A stretch of 64,000 bases of DNA, from positions 16,929,731-16,993,730 of the forward strand of contig NC_052671.1 in NCBI RefSeq assembly GCF_016802725.1, written 5' to 3'. How positions within the stretch are numbered: position 1 is the first letter of the stretch; the number at the start of each line of letters is the position of its first letter. Positions 1 to 12,800 of the stretch are shown piece after piece. Made by a program: the position numbers and the translations under genes. The notes under the pieces were generated by a model. That model ran no database searches. It was not told the origin of the DNA and saw only the letters and a list, made by a program, of their open reading frames with translations. Origin of the DNA: Solenopsis invicta. Lineage: Eukaryota > Arthropoda > Insecta > Hymenoptera > Formicidae.

Positions 1-965
1 ACAGATAAAAATGTGGGACACGTATTTTTATATGTATAACAACGGGCCCATATGATTGTCAAAAGGATAAAACACACTCTTGAAATAAATTGATTTTTTA
101 ATTTCTGAAGTATATAATACCGTCGAAATGGTAAAAAATAAAAAAAAAAGTTTCAAATAAAAGTTTTTTCTATGTATTTTATAACACTTTGTTTAGATTT
201 TTTTAAATTTTATTTTTCTCGAAATTCTCCTTCTCTTCTAAATTTCTGAAAAATTTAAAATTTACTTTATATCAAAACTTATAGCATATTTAACAACAAA
301 TTCAAACATGTATGGTGAAGTTATAGTTCGAAGACACATTTTTCAGAAATAAACTAAAAATATCTATATTGCTATACACGCGCTCCATCCATATTTGCTT
401 TATGGCGTCTATTGTTAATATATATATATATTTTTTTTAATAACTACAAGAGTATCCGTATTATTATATTTTTATATGTTTTTTAGGTTTAATTTTATTG
501 TTTTTTTATTTTTTATTTATTTATTTACTTATTTAATTTTTATCTATTTACTTTTTATTGCTAAAAATCTATACAATAATGAGGACGCTCAGAATTTAAC
601 TGAACAAAAATAACTGTATTTGCTTGTCTTATTATTAAGTCTTTCCAATTTAATATTTAATTTTGATATAACAACAAACTTGTTCAATTGTAAAATATTA
701 AAAAATATTACTTACATGCAAATCACACCTTCCTTCTGACGTATGTATATCAAGCATGGAAATATATGTACTATACAAGGATGAAAAGAGAAACTAACAA
801 AATGTGTAAAACAAAGAAGGTAGATCCAGCATACCAACAGGCTGACACTAAATAATTTTACTTTTCACAGTTGGCTGTCTGGTCAACTGTGGCCCTTGCA
901 GAGCAAAAGTTGGCGTGGTTTAGCCGAACTGCACACACCATGCTATTCCTTCCACCATGACCCCT
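1..965. other. AT-rich noncoding DNA
   Basis: No coding frame or clear repeat recognised in most of it. The last 90 bases (about 880-965) are more GC-rich and may be the detached continuation of the R1-like relic that resumes at 2002, split by the TIR element between them. Confidence 0.4.
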
Positions 966-2001
966 GGGCTGCGTTCAGATTCTCCACCCGGTGAGTGATC
1001 TCTGGGTGACTGGGTAAATGGGCGGAGCTAATGAAAAGCTCCCTAGTGGTTTATGGAATCTGAACGCATTCTCAAACATTGGGTGTGTTTAGCAAATAAC
1101 GCTGAGAAATAGTAACATAAATATCTCAGATTCAGAATAAATTACATAATAAATTAAGATAAACGATAAAGATAATACATAAATATTTTACTATGAATAT
1201 TTTTATCAATATAACTAAAGTAGATGAAAATTAAATGTTAGTAGAATAGGACGAATCAATTTAAACAATGAAAATAAATTTTTATTTTAACAAATTAGAT
1301 GAAGATATATATTGCGCATATCATCTATTATATGTATAGGCTTGTTTTCTATTCCTGCACTAGACTGCACTGGAACGTTCCTTCTTGTTTTTACTAACTT
1401 TCAAATATATATCTATTTCACTTTAAGTGCACACTAATTCAGGGAGTTCAGGAACAGAAAACAAACAGTATATTTTATTAGTATCAGAAAATATTTAATA
1501 ATACTAAAAATCTTTAACATACTAATCTCAAATATAAATATTTATATAACGGTTTTGTGAGACTGTAGACCAAGAAACCTTACATTAATAGAATAAAAGA
1601 TTAATATTTATTAATCTGTAATTACATAAACAGAATAATAAACAAAACGTTTAAACTTTACTTGGTTATTAACGTTTTTCTTTATTATATTTATACATTT
1701 TAATTTTTATTTACTATAATATTTTAAATTAAATTAATTTTTTTATTTTAAATTTGTTTTAAATATACGAGCTTTATCACAAATATATAGAAATTTTTAT
1801 AGCGATACATTTTGGAACGCACCTTTACGTCACCCACCCGTTTCACCCGGCTCAAGGACCCATGTGGTTTTTCCACTCTCTCGGGATAGACAGAGTGATA
1901 AAGTGAACGACCCACCTAATGTCCGGTAGGGGCACTCTAAAGGAATCTGAACGCTCTTTAGGTGCCTGGGTGCACTCGGGTGGGGAATCTGAACGCAGCC
2001 C
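966..2001. mobile_element. TIR DNA element, about 1.04 kb, no transposase
   Basis: Ends are inverted copies: gggctgcgttcagattct at 966 and its complement ending at 2001, followed inward by matching ccaccc/gggtgg. The interior is AT-rich without an open frame. It sits inside the R1-like relic. I could not settle the target duplication, so the superfamily is left open. Confidence 0.75.
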
Positions 2002-3050
2002 TGCAGAACGCCACCATGTCTCTCCGTAACTGGAGTCCGGTTTTGTCCCGGTACTTCAGCTTCCTGTCCTGGAAGTAGTCCCGTATGATGGAGACAAGGT
2101 AGGAAGGCACGAGATAGTAGTCACCAAGCGCCTCTACCACCTTGCCCCATGGGATGCTATTAAAGGCGTTGGCGATGTCCAAGGGTATCGCCGACGTCAC
2201 CTCCCCGCCCCCCGTAATAAACTCCGAGAAAGATCGCATCTGTAGGATTGCGTCCACAGGGAATCTCGCCTCCCGGAAGCCATATTAGCCGGAGGACAAG
2301 TTAGGACCTTCCCGGGACAGGTGCTGGATGATGCGGTTTGCGATAATACGCTCAAATATCTTGCATTATCCAGCATGCACAAAGGCCTATATGCGGAGGG
2401 ACTCTCTGCTGGCTTGCCCTCTTTTTTGAGAAGGACAACTTGGCCCTCTTCCACCTCCTAGGAAACGTTCCTTCCCGGAGGCATTTTGTAAACACGTCAC
2501 AAAGTGCCTCCCCCACGATAGAGGCCGCCCGGGCCCAAACTTTAGCGTAGATTCCGTCCGACCCAGGAACAATAGTTCGACCCTTGATGCGGGCAAAAAT
2601 CGTGGCCATTTTGTCGTTGGAAATCCCCAGTTTCTCTCTCCAATCCGGAAGAAGGCCAGTTTTTTCCGGTATGTCCTCCTGGCGGGGAACAGGGTGTCAA
2701 CTACCCTGCTTAGAAACTGGGAGTCCAGCGTTTCCGTTACTGGACGCTCCACGGGCGGAGCCTCTTCCTCACAATTTGATAAGGTCTCTTCTACAAGTCG
2801 CGGCTTCCGCTCGCGCTATGAAGGTCCTCAGAGCCTTTCTGACCTCTCTGAGGATCGCCGTGGTAGTCTCGGTTTCAGCCTCCATACCCCGTCGCCTAGC
2901 GCGTGTGTGCGTTCGCCTGGCGTTCACGGTGGCTCGTCTAAATTCGGCCAGTTCCGCGGACTACCAGTAGGCAGCACGGCGCGCCATTGGTCGGCAGCGG
3001 GGCATGAAGGCTTTGCACGCAAGCATCACACGCTCGCACAGCCCTTGTAA
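2002..3050 (-). mobile_element. R1-clade non-LTR retrotransposon relic, reverse transcriptase fragment
   Basis: Broken minus-strand frames read as R1-type reverse transcriptase: from high to low coordinates GRTIVPGSDGIYAKVW, then GEALCDVFTKCLREGTFPRR, AYRPLCMLDNA, and IPLDIANAFNSIPWGKVVEA, the last being the first catalytic Asp region. The pieces lie in different frames (2584-2352, 2454-2197, 2240-2002), so several frameshifts are present. GC content is far above the surroundings. Confidence 0.85.
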
Positions 3051-3139
3051 AAAAATACTATTAAGCACTACTAGTGCGCAGTAGTATTTTGAAGTACTAT
3101 GGCACTACTGCACCACTACACTACTGCACTGAACTATTG

Positions 3140-3310
3140 CACTTTTCTTACAAAAAAATTCACGGGCTAGGAATTGTAATCCATGTGATTATTGTAATCC
3201 CGCACAAAAATACTACATTCGATGGACCACATGCGTATGGTTATTATAATACGAATATTACGGAGGCCAACTTATTACAGTAATAGGGTCAACTTACTAC
3301 ATTATACTAC
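3140..3310 (+). repeat. Dispersed repeat, copy 1
   Basis: Begins cttacaaaaaaattcacggg and continues with ttgtaatccatgtgattattgtaat. A second, inverted copy lies at 44285-44450. No ORF and no clear terminal structure; probably a MITE or SINE fragment. Confidence 0.55.
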
Positions 3311-4364
3311 AATAAGCTTTTGTTATTAATCTCACCATATTGGAATTTAGGATGCAGCGCTGATACAAGTCTAATTTCGCATTCTCACTCATTGTCAGTG
3401 ACCACATAGTTTGAATAGTTTTTTGTAGTATTTAGTTTTACGAGTATTCAATATATATGAGCAGCAAATTTTCCTCAAAGGTTAGTAAATAATTTATCAT
3501 ACTAATAGGTATAAGTTAGATTTTTCCGTGTATCTAATAAAAGTATTGTTAAAATTACATAAATCAAATTTTGAATATTATTATATTTGTTTTATAAATA
3601 TTAGTCGTATCCTAATTGTTTCTATTAGTCCGCGTATGATTTAAACATTAATTTATAGAGATCTTATATATCATTCTTCCTTCCCTGCTGAAAATGTTCT
3701 ATTAAAATTATTAGAAAGCTCTGTTCGGTCTAATAAGATTGAATGTGTTTTTGAACTTGCATTTTTTAATAAAACATAATACCTTTTAAATCAATTGTAT
3801 AGTACAGTGCGTTGCATTACTCGCCAGATTGCTTTGAAATATGATTCAATTGCGAATACCGATTTTAGGCCCTTATTCAGAGTCATAAATAATTTTTGAT
3901 CTTTGATTGAAAGAAAAATATGAATAAATCTGCAATTAATTACATTTTTGATCGAAGATTGAAAATTATTTACGACTATGAATACCGGTAAATTTGAGAT
4001 TTTTGAATAGTTCATAGAGATTCAAAATTAAATAAGATTTGATACAAATCCGTACTTTTTCAAAAATCTCGAAAATCACGAATTATATATTGACTTACAA
4101 AATAATAATTTATGATCTCATTTTTTTCGTTAATAAGTAACACACTACAATTATGTTATTAAAGTGAGATATGTCTTACTAAGTTTAAACATAATTTAAA
4201 TATATTTTATTAGTTTTATATTAAACATATATTTAAAGGGCTATAGAACTTTGAATTAAAAAATAAGGTTTTTTAAAATTAAAATTTAAACCTTTTATTT
4301 AACCTTTTTATTTAACCCTTTAACTATACATATACATATACGTTTACTCTGAATGACATATACA
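3311..4364. other. AT-rich noncoding DNA
   Basis: No supported gene, RNA or repeat unit recognised. A 74-codon minus frame at 3791-4015 has no recognisable motif and composition like its surroundings. Confidence 0.4.
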
Positions 4365-5094
4365 GGGGAAAGTAGGGTTATTGTACGCACTGGGTAATTG
4401 TACGCTTCGTGGTTTGGCACCTTCCCGATGAATAAAACTTATATCACGACGATATTTGTAGGCTGAAGGCATTTTTTAAATATATAACCATACGTTATAT
4501 CATTTAAAAACGTAGTTAATTTAAAAAATAAGAAAAAGTAAAATCATGATTTTTCTTGCGATTTTGGCGTTCAGAAAATAAGGCAATAAGTCTGTATTTT
4601 TACTTTATTCGTTTAATTTTGTTATACCTAACAAAAGTACGTTTTTTCCTGCGTTCTTTGAGCTATTGTTTATTAAATTTAATTAAATAGTCATCCAGTA
4701 ATTGTTTATTTATCAAATCAAGTCCGCCGTCGATAATTTTACGCATCCATCTTGAAAGGCGTGAGACCACGTGAGATCAACTATAGTGCCACTAGTACAG
4801 TGTAGTGCAGTGTAGTGTAGTTAAAAGAATGGGCTATAACCTCATTTTTCCTCCGCGTCCATTTATCCAACCGCACGTACAATTACCCAAGGCCCGAGAA
4901 ATTTTTTCGTTTAACCACTTGCTTCTTTTTGCTGAATATAGCATTATCAAATAAAAAATTGTTCAATATGACAATACATAATGATAAAAAAATGTTTAAA
5001 GTTTCTATTTCTGTACTCGTATCGATTTCAACTTTAAAAATCACTTCACTGCGATAAATTTCCCTTAGGTGCGTGCAATTTACCTACTTTCCCC
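4365..5094. mobile_element. TIR DNA element, 730 bp
   Basis: Terminal inverted repeats ggggaaagtagg, with subterminal similarity (gggtaattgtacgc and gtgcgtgcaatttacc). A direct TACA flanks both ends (4361-4364 and 5095-5098) and may be the target duplication. Noncoding, hence non-autonomous. Confidence 0.7.
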
Positions 5095-5113
5095 TACATA
5101 CATTCATACATAT

Positions 5114-5370
5114 TGTTGTGCCCGTTCGGCCGAGCTTGAGAAGATCTATCGATCAGACAGAAGAAGTGCGGCTGGCTTTTGTTCTGTTCTGTTTTGGGAC
5201 GCGGAGCTGTCAAGCGATGTTTTAAAATAATTCCGCTACAAATTAATTGTACATAGTGATCTAATTAAAGTCAGTGTTCTTTTTTATAAAAGAGTGCCTG
5301 GTTATTTCGTGTTGTGCGTTCGCGCCTTTCTCCGCGAGAGTTTTGCGTGCTCGTTTCGTCGAGTACAACA
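5114..5370 (+). repeat. 5' LTR of a Gypsy-type retrotransposon
   Basis: A GC-rich 257-bp tract starting TGTTGTGCCCG and ending GTACAACA (TG...CA), followed directly by ttttggaggctcgtccgatt, a typical primer-binding-site neighbourhood of Gypsy elements, and then gag. No 3' LTR was found; the element is truncated. Confidence 0.7.
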
Positions 5371-5402
5371 TTTTGGAGGCTCGTCCGATTTCGGACCACG
5401 AA

Positions 5403-6273
5403 ATGGACATCTCGGAAGATTTTATGGCAGTGACTCTTGCGAGAGCGGAGGAACGTCCTCTTCGTAAGAGAATGCGTCTCCATACACCTGCGAAATCTCG
5501 ACTCTCCACCAAAGCAAATTCTCTTCGGGCGGTCGCCGTGGAATTGCGTCAATTTCGTGCTGAGAGACAAAAGCAGCGGCAACGTGAGGACGAAATGCAG
5601 GCTCTGCTCCAGAAGCGCGACAAGAGACTTCAGCGTCTAGAGGAGCGGCTACAACACTTTTCAGGCCAGTCGTTACCTTTTTCTGTTCGTCTTCCAACCG
5701 CGGAAATTCCTCGGGATTCCGGAAACGCGGATCAATTTTAAATTAAAACCAGATATTTTCGACGGGAGTCTTCCGCTACAGGAATATTTTACACAATTTG
5801 AATTGATTGCGCAAGCGAGTAACTGGGAAGATTCTATAAAAGCGGTCGCGTTAGCCTCGAGTTTGCGGTGGAAAGCGCGTTCAGTTTTAGACGGAATAAC
5901 GGAATTAGAAAATTTAAGTTATGGAGAAATTAAATCAAAGCTCGAATTACGTTTTGGAGAAGGTCATTTGTTTCAAACTTTTTACGCTCAATTTATAAAT
6001 CGTGAACAAAAATTTGGAAAAAATTTTGCTTCGTTGGGAACCGAATTAGAACGACTTGCGCGTTTAGCTTATCCAGAGTGTTCTCAGGAAATGCGCGACA
6101 AGATTGCTTGTCAATTTATTATCGCAGTCTTTGATGGATTTTTGAGACGCACTCTCCAATTTGAGGGAATTACTTCCTTGCATTCTGTAATTGAAAGGGC
6201 GAAAGCAATTAAAACTATTCAAGAACACAGTTTTTCTCAGAAAGGGGAAAATAAAGAAGTAGGGAATGTTTAG
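5403..6273 (+). pseudogene. Gypsy-type gag fragment, frameshifted
   Basis: ATG at 5403 opens a basic, coiled-coil-rich segment to 5741 (RQKQRQREDEMQALLQ). A frameshift near 5735 moves the frame, which then runs to 6273 with a capsid-like block (FDGSLPLQEYFTQFELI, LELRFGEGH). No zinc knuckle, protease or polymerase follows; the element is cut off just before the palindromic MITE at 6279. Non-functional relic. Confidence 0.8.
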
Positions 6274-6278
6274 GTTTT

Positions 6279-6454
6279 ATAATTTAAAATAGAAAATGTG
6301 GGATAGAGTTACGATTTTAGGTTTAGGATTTCTTTTTTTATATATATTTTATATATATATATATATATATGTATATATGTAACGGGCACAATTTCGAAAA
6401 AAAATCCTAAACCTAAAATCGTAACTCTCTCCCACATCTTCTATTTTAAATTAT
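6279..6454. mobile_element. Palindromic MITE, 176 bp
   Basis: Left arm ataatttaaaatagaa...gttacgattttaggtttagg is repeated inverted at the right end, with an (AT)n loop at 6345-6375. Lies between the gag relic and the next MITE. Confidence 0.8.
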
Positions 6455-6481
6455 ATATATATGTATATGTATATGTAGTGA

Positions 6482-6613
6482 GGGTTCCAATAGCGCACAT
6501 CCCAATAGCTGAACCAATCATCTTGACTTATCTAATCCAACCTACGGAAAATCTCTAGGCATCTGCCATTGTGAGTGGTTTGTGTGCTATCGGGATGTGC
6601 GCTATCGGAACCC
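6482..6613. mobile_element. Palindromic MITE, 132 bp, next to the FAS stop
   Basis: TIRs gggttccaatagcgcacatc and its near complement ending at 6613. Only 16 bp separate it from the FAS stop codon. A relative of its interior (accaatca...ctctaggcatc...ctgtgagt) occurs at 54690-54815. Confidence 0.8.
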
Positions 6614-6629
6614 GCCGGTACATGTATAT

Positions 6630-6868
6630 CTACATATACATATGTTTTTCTGCATCAAGATTTTTTTTATCTTGCTTGTCATCGTCACTAAAGTTTGTAT
6701 TGGACATCTTATTGAGTTTTGCAAAAGTAAGATTTCGTATCTCTTGCGCAGTGAGAAAAATGTCAAAAACTCGTTCCAGGATTTGCATGATTTCCACGGT
6801 CGTCATAGAATTCATACCTAATTCGGCCAAAGTTGTATTTTGACTTACAATTTTCATATTTTTTATAC
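6630..6868 (-). CDS. FAS exon 16: acyl carrier protein and stop
   Basis: Residues 2019-2097. ACP with phosphopantetheine serine Ser2039 in ELGMNSMTTVEI; the usual Asp before the serine is Asn. A charged tail (NFSDDDKQDKKNLDAEK) leads to TAG at 6632-6630 inside low-complexity ATATGTATATGTAG. A cryptic donor (cat at|gtatat) just before the stop could instead splice to a thioesterase exon, but none is seen down to position 1. Acceptor atattacag. Confidence 0.85.
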
Positions 6869-9800
6869 CTGTAATATAAACAAATTATTTTAAATTATAA
6901 TGTAAAACTTGTATTATTTGTAATTGGTAATGAACTTTTAACTTTAAATCATAAACTAGTTTGATTTGGAAGATGTAGTTTGTATAGGCAGTCAAACAAA
7001 TATAGACCTACCTAAAATACTGGCGATAGTATTTATTGGACTTCCATATCCAGAAAATCCCACTTCCTTTTCAGCTACCACCATGCTGCTCACAACCGGA
7101 CGATTTTGAAGTAAAAACTTATCAAGTTCATCGAGACAGGAAGATATCTTTTGTTGTAAAATACCATTGATGATCAGTTCCTTATCATCCTCCTGCAGGT
7201 CTGCGACAAGACCCACGTCACCTACAACTCCCCACTGAATTGCCAATCCGGGTAATCCTTCTTCCGCCCTTTTTTCACACACTCTCTCCATGACGGAGTT
7301 TGCCATATTATAGTTAGTTTGTCCAGCGTTTCCTTTGCCGCAGGAAACGGAAGAGAACACTACAAAGTGTCGCAGTTTAGGGCAGAATTTTCTCGAAAGT
7401 TTGTCCAAAATTTGCGTTGCATGAGCCTTCGATTGAAAGGACTCAGCAAATGTCTCCGCCGTTTGATTCTTTAGAATACCATCTTTCAGTACTACAGCTA
7501 GATTGTATATCGCGTCCACAGGTGCTTCTCTTTCCGCGGTTCGCAAAAAATATTCGCAATCCTTGGGGTCAGCGACATCGATATTCTTGATGATTAGCAC
7601 GTTTACGCCATATTTTTTCCACAGTCGCATCTTCATACGTTGGTAACCATTTTTTATTCCAGTACGAGAAATCAAAATGATGTTTCTGGCACCTCGATGT
7701 ATTAGCCAATCGGTTAACTCCAAACCAAATCCACCCAGACCTCCTACTATAATGTAACTTTTGTCTTTCAGACAATAATAGCGACGATATGCAATAATAG
7801 GCTCGTCAGTAGGTTTACTCTTATCTTGGATATTTATAACAATCTGTGAACGTATTTATATATGAAGAATGGATACTATATGTGCATTGCTTACGTTATT
7901 ATTAAAGAGAATAATTTTTTATGCTTCTATATTAGTCAAATTAATCAAATATACCTTGCCCATGTGTTTTCCACTTGCCATGTATCTAAAAGCTTGTTCA
8001 ATTTCTGTTTTCAAAAAAATTTTTGCTTGAATTGGTTTAATGGTCCCATTTTTCAGATCATGGGTTATCATTTTAGACAATAGCGACTTATATTTATGAT
8101 CGCTAGTACACATTTTATCAAATAGAATTGCATGAAAGCTAATACCTTTCTTAAATGCAAATATACTTAAAGGATTATTAGACAAAAGATCGAATTTGCC
8201 AATTTCTAGAAAACGACCGTTTTGTGCCAAACAACGAACGGATGCGATTAACTTTTCTTCGGCCAATGAATTCAACACGATGTCGACACCGCGACCGTTC
8301 GTTTGCCGCATTATCATCTGTTCGAAACTAGTATCTCGAGAATTACCAATATGATCATCCAAAATAGTAGGAAATATTTTCTTAATAAAGTTATGTTTGT
8401 CATTCGTCCCTACAGTAGTAAACACCTCGCATTCTTCCTTGAGAGCAAGTTGAATAGCTGCTTGTCCAACGCCACCAGTACCAGAATGTATAAGGATTTT
8501 ATTGCCTTTCTTCATTTTGCCATAAATGTATAATGCCAAGTAGGCTGTGCTGTAAATGCATGGGACTGTCGCAGCCTCTTCGAATGTCCATGCGTCGGGT
8601 ATTTTCCAACACAAATCTTTCTCTTTTACAACAATGTTTGCTATACAACTAAAATAATAATTTTAATTTATGATATTACACAACACACACAGAATTATAT
8701 TTTAAAGCATTATTTACTCATTGTCACGACTAAGTCCCATTACACGATTTCCATTGTCATCGAATCCGACGTATTCCAAACCAAGATGAATATGTTGAAA
8801 TAATCGTCCTCGTGAATCCGCCTCATTAGATTTTAATTTACCGGTGGCCAGCATTACGTCTTTGAAATTGAGAGGTGCATAAACAACACGTATTTGAGTC
8901 TCACGATGAAATTCGGCGGGAACATTGTTTTCTGTCCATTGAAATGTACTCAAATCACCACGTACCTGCAAAAATCATCAGCATCTTTATTCATTATATA
9001 AAAAAACAATATTTTAAAATAATTACTTTGGTATTGTATTTAGAATATAAAAATGCATAATATTATACATTTAACAGATTGCCAATAAACTTCGATCATA
9101 TTTGTTTATACCATTTGGCAAATGTTAGCAGAAGGTACAAGTTTCGCTTCCGGTCGTGGCAGTCGTAAATGTCTGTACGATCCCCAGGTACTGTTAGATC
9201 GTAATACATTAATAGTCATATCTTTTTGCAACTGCTGCACATAAAAAGGATCTTGAAGAGAAAATTTAGAAGCATCTTTATCTTGAATAAGTACACCCCT
9301 AACAAGTTCTCCATCTGGTTCTTTCCTCAAACAGTTAATAAAACCCAACAAACCACATTCAAAATCTCCCTCTCCAACAAGTATTATTCTACTCTTCTTA
9401 TCATTCTCACTGTTCACAAGCAGCTTTAAATTATCCAACCAGTTAAAGTTATCGTTATTTATGTAAACAACTATTTTTTTTTCTGTCTTAACTTCCTTCT
9501 TCATAAGAACAATCATTTCTTCATTAGTCCGTTTTTCAAGAATAACATTTAATTTGTACTGTTGCTGATATTTGCTATAATCATGTACGTTGCATTTTTC
9601 ACGCGTCAATAGATAACCATTTTCTCTCAGGAATGGCAAAAGTCGTTCTAAAGAAGTTTTTTGTTTAGTTAGAAGATTAAATCCGGCAACTATTAAGACT
9701 TTGTCATTTACACATGGTTTATTTAAATCGTCGATTAAAATGTTTTCCGATAAATTTGCTGGACTGAAACGACCGGGTGTTGTTAACAGAGTGATATTCG

Positions 9801-12800
9801 CTTGTATTAATGGTATGTCATTAAAAGCTTCAAGCAACGTCGAAGATGAGAGATGTTCTAGTGCAACTTCATCAACATCTTCTATTAACTCTATAGCTTT
9901 CACTTTAGTAATTTGATGATCTTCCAATATAAGTTGCGCCGATATTCGAATTGCTTCATTTAAAGAAATCTTTGCGCGATCATGATGCGCTACAAATATG
10001 TGTTCCTCAATAACAGCTTCTTGGACTAATTTTCGGCTAGAGACTTGAGTGGCTTTAAGGCCTCGAATCTCTATTCCGCCAGATATAATCGTGTCGATCT
10101 CTCTATGTACTCGTATTGGTAATAAGGCATCTAAAATAATTCTCCTTATCATAAAATTTTCTTTACACATTGGTTATGTATCAAAACAGACTATTACTTA
10201 TAAGGGGACGTTACTCATTCTGGGATTTCAAACCCAATTTTTTTAGTTATTTTGGAGATAAAAGAAAAGATACGTGTCTCGGCGTTTGATTGAATAGGCC
10301 TTAGTTTTGGAATAATAAATTTGTGAAAATTGGCAATTTGGTATACACTCGACAACAAAATAAGGGATCACCTGTTCTGAAAAGTAAGCATAATTTAAGA
10401 GATTGTAACCTTGTCAAAAATAATCGTAAAGAAATTTAAAAAAATGCATTTTAAAACTTGAAATTTCTAGTTTTGAGATTGATAAGTCAGTAAAGGATTT
10501 ACAGATTATTTACAAAGTTACGAGGATTTAAATGGGGATGCGTCAAATCTCAAAATTTTTTGCAAACTTTACAAAGTTCCACGACGCAAAATAAAAATTG
10601 CATACAAATCCGGTTTACAGCATTCGAAAGCGTGGATCTTTACTTTTAATTTGCATACTTGCTGAGCGTTGTACGATTTTTTTCCACTGAGTTATTCAAC
10701 ATTGAAGCAAAAAAGGCCGTTATTGCTTCAGTGTTGTCTAATTCAGTAATAAAATCGTATAACGTTCAACAAGTACACAAATTAACGGTAAAAATTCACG
10801 CTTTTAAACGTTGTAAACCGCATTTGCGTGCAATTTTTATTTCGTGTCGTGGAGCTTTTAAAGTTTGTAAAAAATTTTGAGATTTGCCACATCGTCATTT
10901 GAATCCGCGTAACTTCGTAAACAATCTGTAATTCATTTAATAACTTATCAATCTTAAAACTAGAGATTTCAAGCTTTAAAAGGCTTTTTATAACATTTTA
11001 TTTTTGACAAAGTTACACTCTCTTCAGTTACGCTTATTTTTCGGAGTCAAAATAGGTGATTCCTTATTTTTGCTGTCGTGTGCGTGTGCGTGCGCGCGCA
11101 CACACACACACACACATACACACACACAACTGCATTGATTAGAAGTACACTTACTGGAAAAATTCAGATGGCGCGCCGCGATGCGTTTTGGATGTAGCCA
11201 ATTTTGACAAATTTATTACTCTGAAACTAAGATCTATATTCAATCAAACGCCGGGACACGTATATTTTTTTTATTCATCTCCAGAATAATTAAAAAAAAT
11301 TTGGGTCGAAATCCCAGAGTGAGTCACCTAGCCCTCCTCTTGTTAATAACTGAAAAATGTTTATCTTTACTTTCATTTGTTGTAGCGTTCTCGACATCTT
11401 TATTGTTCTGTAACTTCCAAGCATGAAGCTTGGGATTAATTATCAGTTTTTGTATACTTGTAGGGACATACAAATTTCTATCATCACTTCCTATAATATG
11501 CATTTGTAGCATTGTATCCATAAATGTTGTCCAATTACTTTTCCAAGCAACATGTCCTTTGTTTCCTGTAATAGATGCGCTATGTAATCCACGAAACAAG
11601 CCGCTATACTGATAACCGCGCAATTTTAACTTTTTGTAGATATCTGTAGCAGTCATATGTTCTTCTTCGTTATTATCCGACAATATATCTGTCGACGTCA
11701 TTTTCTCTTCAGGATTTGATGTTTCGTATACTGTACCTGTCACTACAACACTTTCTCTTTCGGTGATTTCAAACCTTCCATCTGTAACATTTTTATGTAT
11801 TTGACACATTATTATATGTAGCCTGTCTTTCAATATCATACTATTTTAAAAATTCACGCTTAAGAAAATTTGTTTTATAAGAAAAAATTTTTTTGTTTAC
11901 GTTAATCATTCAAATAGTCCCTAACAGACATTTAATTGATTCTTAGAAACAATTTTATAGAAATCTTATATGTTCTTAGAAACAATGTATAGAAGAGAAG
12001 AGGCTAATATGGCATCCATTTTCATTTTAGTGAATAACTTTGTTTATAATTAATATTTTCTATTGAAATTTGAACGATTACATACGTTAGAGTATTGTTT
12101 AACAGATTCTGGACTCATAGTAATGAAATATTTATTATTTAGGACGTAATTTATAAAAATATAATGCACTGCATAATCGGTGGAAGAAAAAAGTGCTTGT
12201 AATATGCTTATCCATAAAAATAACTTTTTAAAAACTGGTTTAGTTTAAAAGAAACACGGTACCTTGTGACAAAGTTATATATTTTTAATTTTCTATTGTT
12301 TAGAATTTTTTTAATTTAGAATTTTTCTGCATTCAGAAACTTTAGAAATACCATTAGAAATTTTCTTAAAAATTTTGTTTTATCCCTGTTTAACGTTAAA
12401 CAATAAGCATAATGATGTCTCTAATGTTTCTAAACACCGCTCTTTAGAATGACAATCGATTTATTGAAGAAATATTTCGATATAAAAATTTTGCTTAAAA
12501 AGCCATATTAACAAAATTCCATGTTGTTATTTTAACTTTGTATAATTCGAAATGTATACGGCCGAATAAAAAGTTAAATAACAAAAAGACACTCAAGTGT
12601 ACCTTCGTGTGATAATACACTCAAATGTAAGAATAATGAGGAAGTGTATATAATTAAAGGTTAAAAGTGTACCTTAAAAATGTTTAGAAGTGTTCAAAAG
12701 TATTAATACCATATAATAATTGTCAGTCATTATGTATTGGCATATTAGCATCACTAAAAAATGGCGGGCTACTAAACGAATAACTCCATAAGCAATTGTT

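Noticed and set aside
779..779. MAT Asp779 (protein position) as loss of the catalytic His
   Set aside because: Spacing from Ser596 shows the catalytic His is His698 in YHSSYL, which is present; Asp779 is only a change at a conserved non-catalytic position.
1..6600. Searched for thioesterase exons of FAS
   Set aside because: No minus-strand segment with a GxSxG-type hydrolase motif or FAS thioesterase text was found; the space is filled by repeats and AT-rich DNA.
7919..7954. Frame extension of FAS exon 14 to a stop at 7919
   Set aside because: Donor aag|gtatat followed by an acceptor at 7844 keeps the frame into the KR domain.
11324..11370. C-terminal end of the open frame after FAS exon 11 (to 11324)
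   Set aside because: It runs into the terminal repeat of the foldback element and does not resemble FAS; treated as intron.
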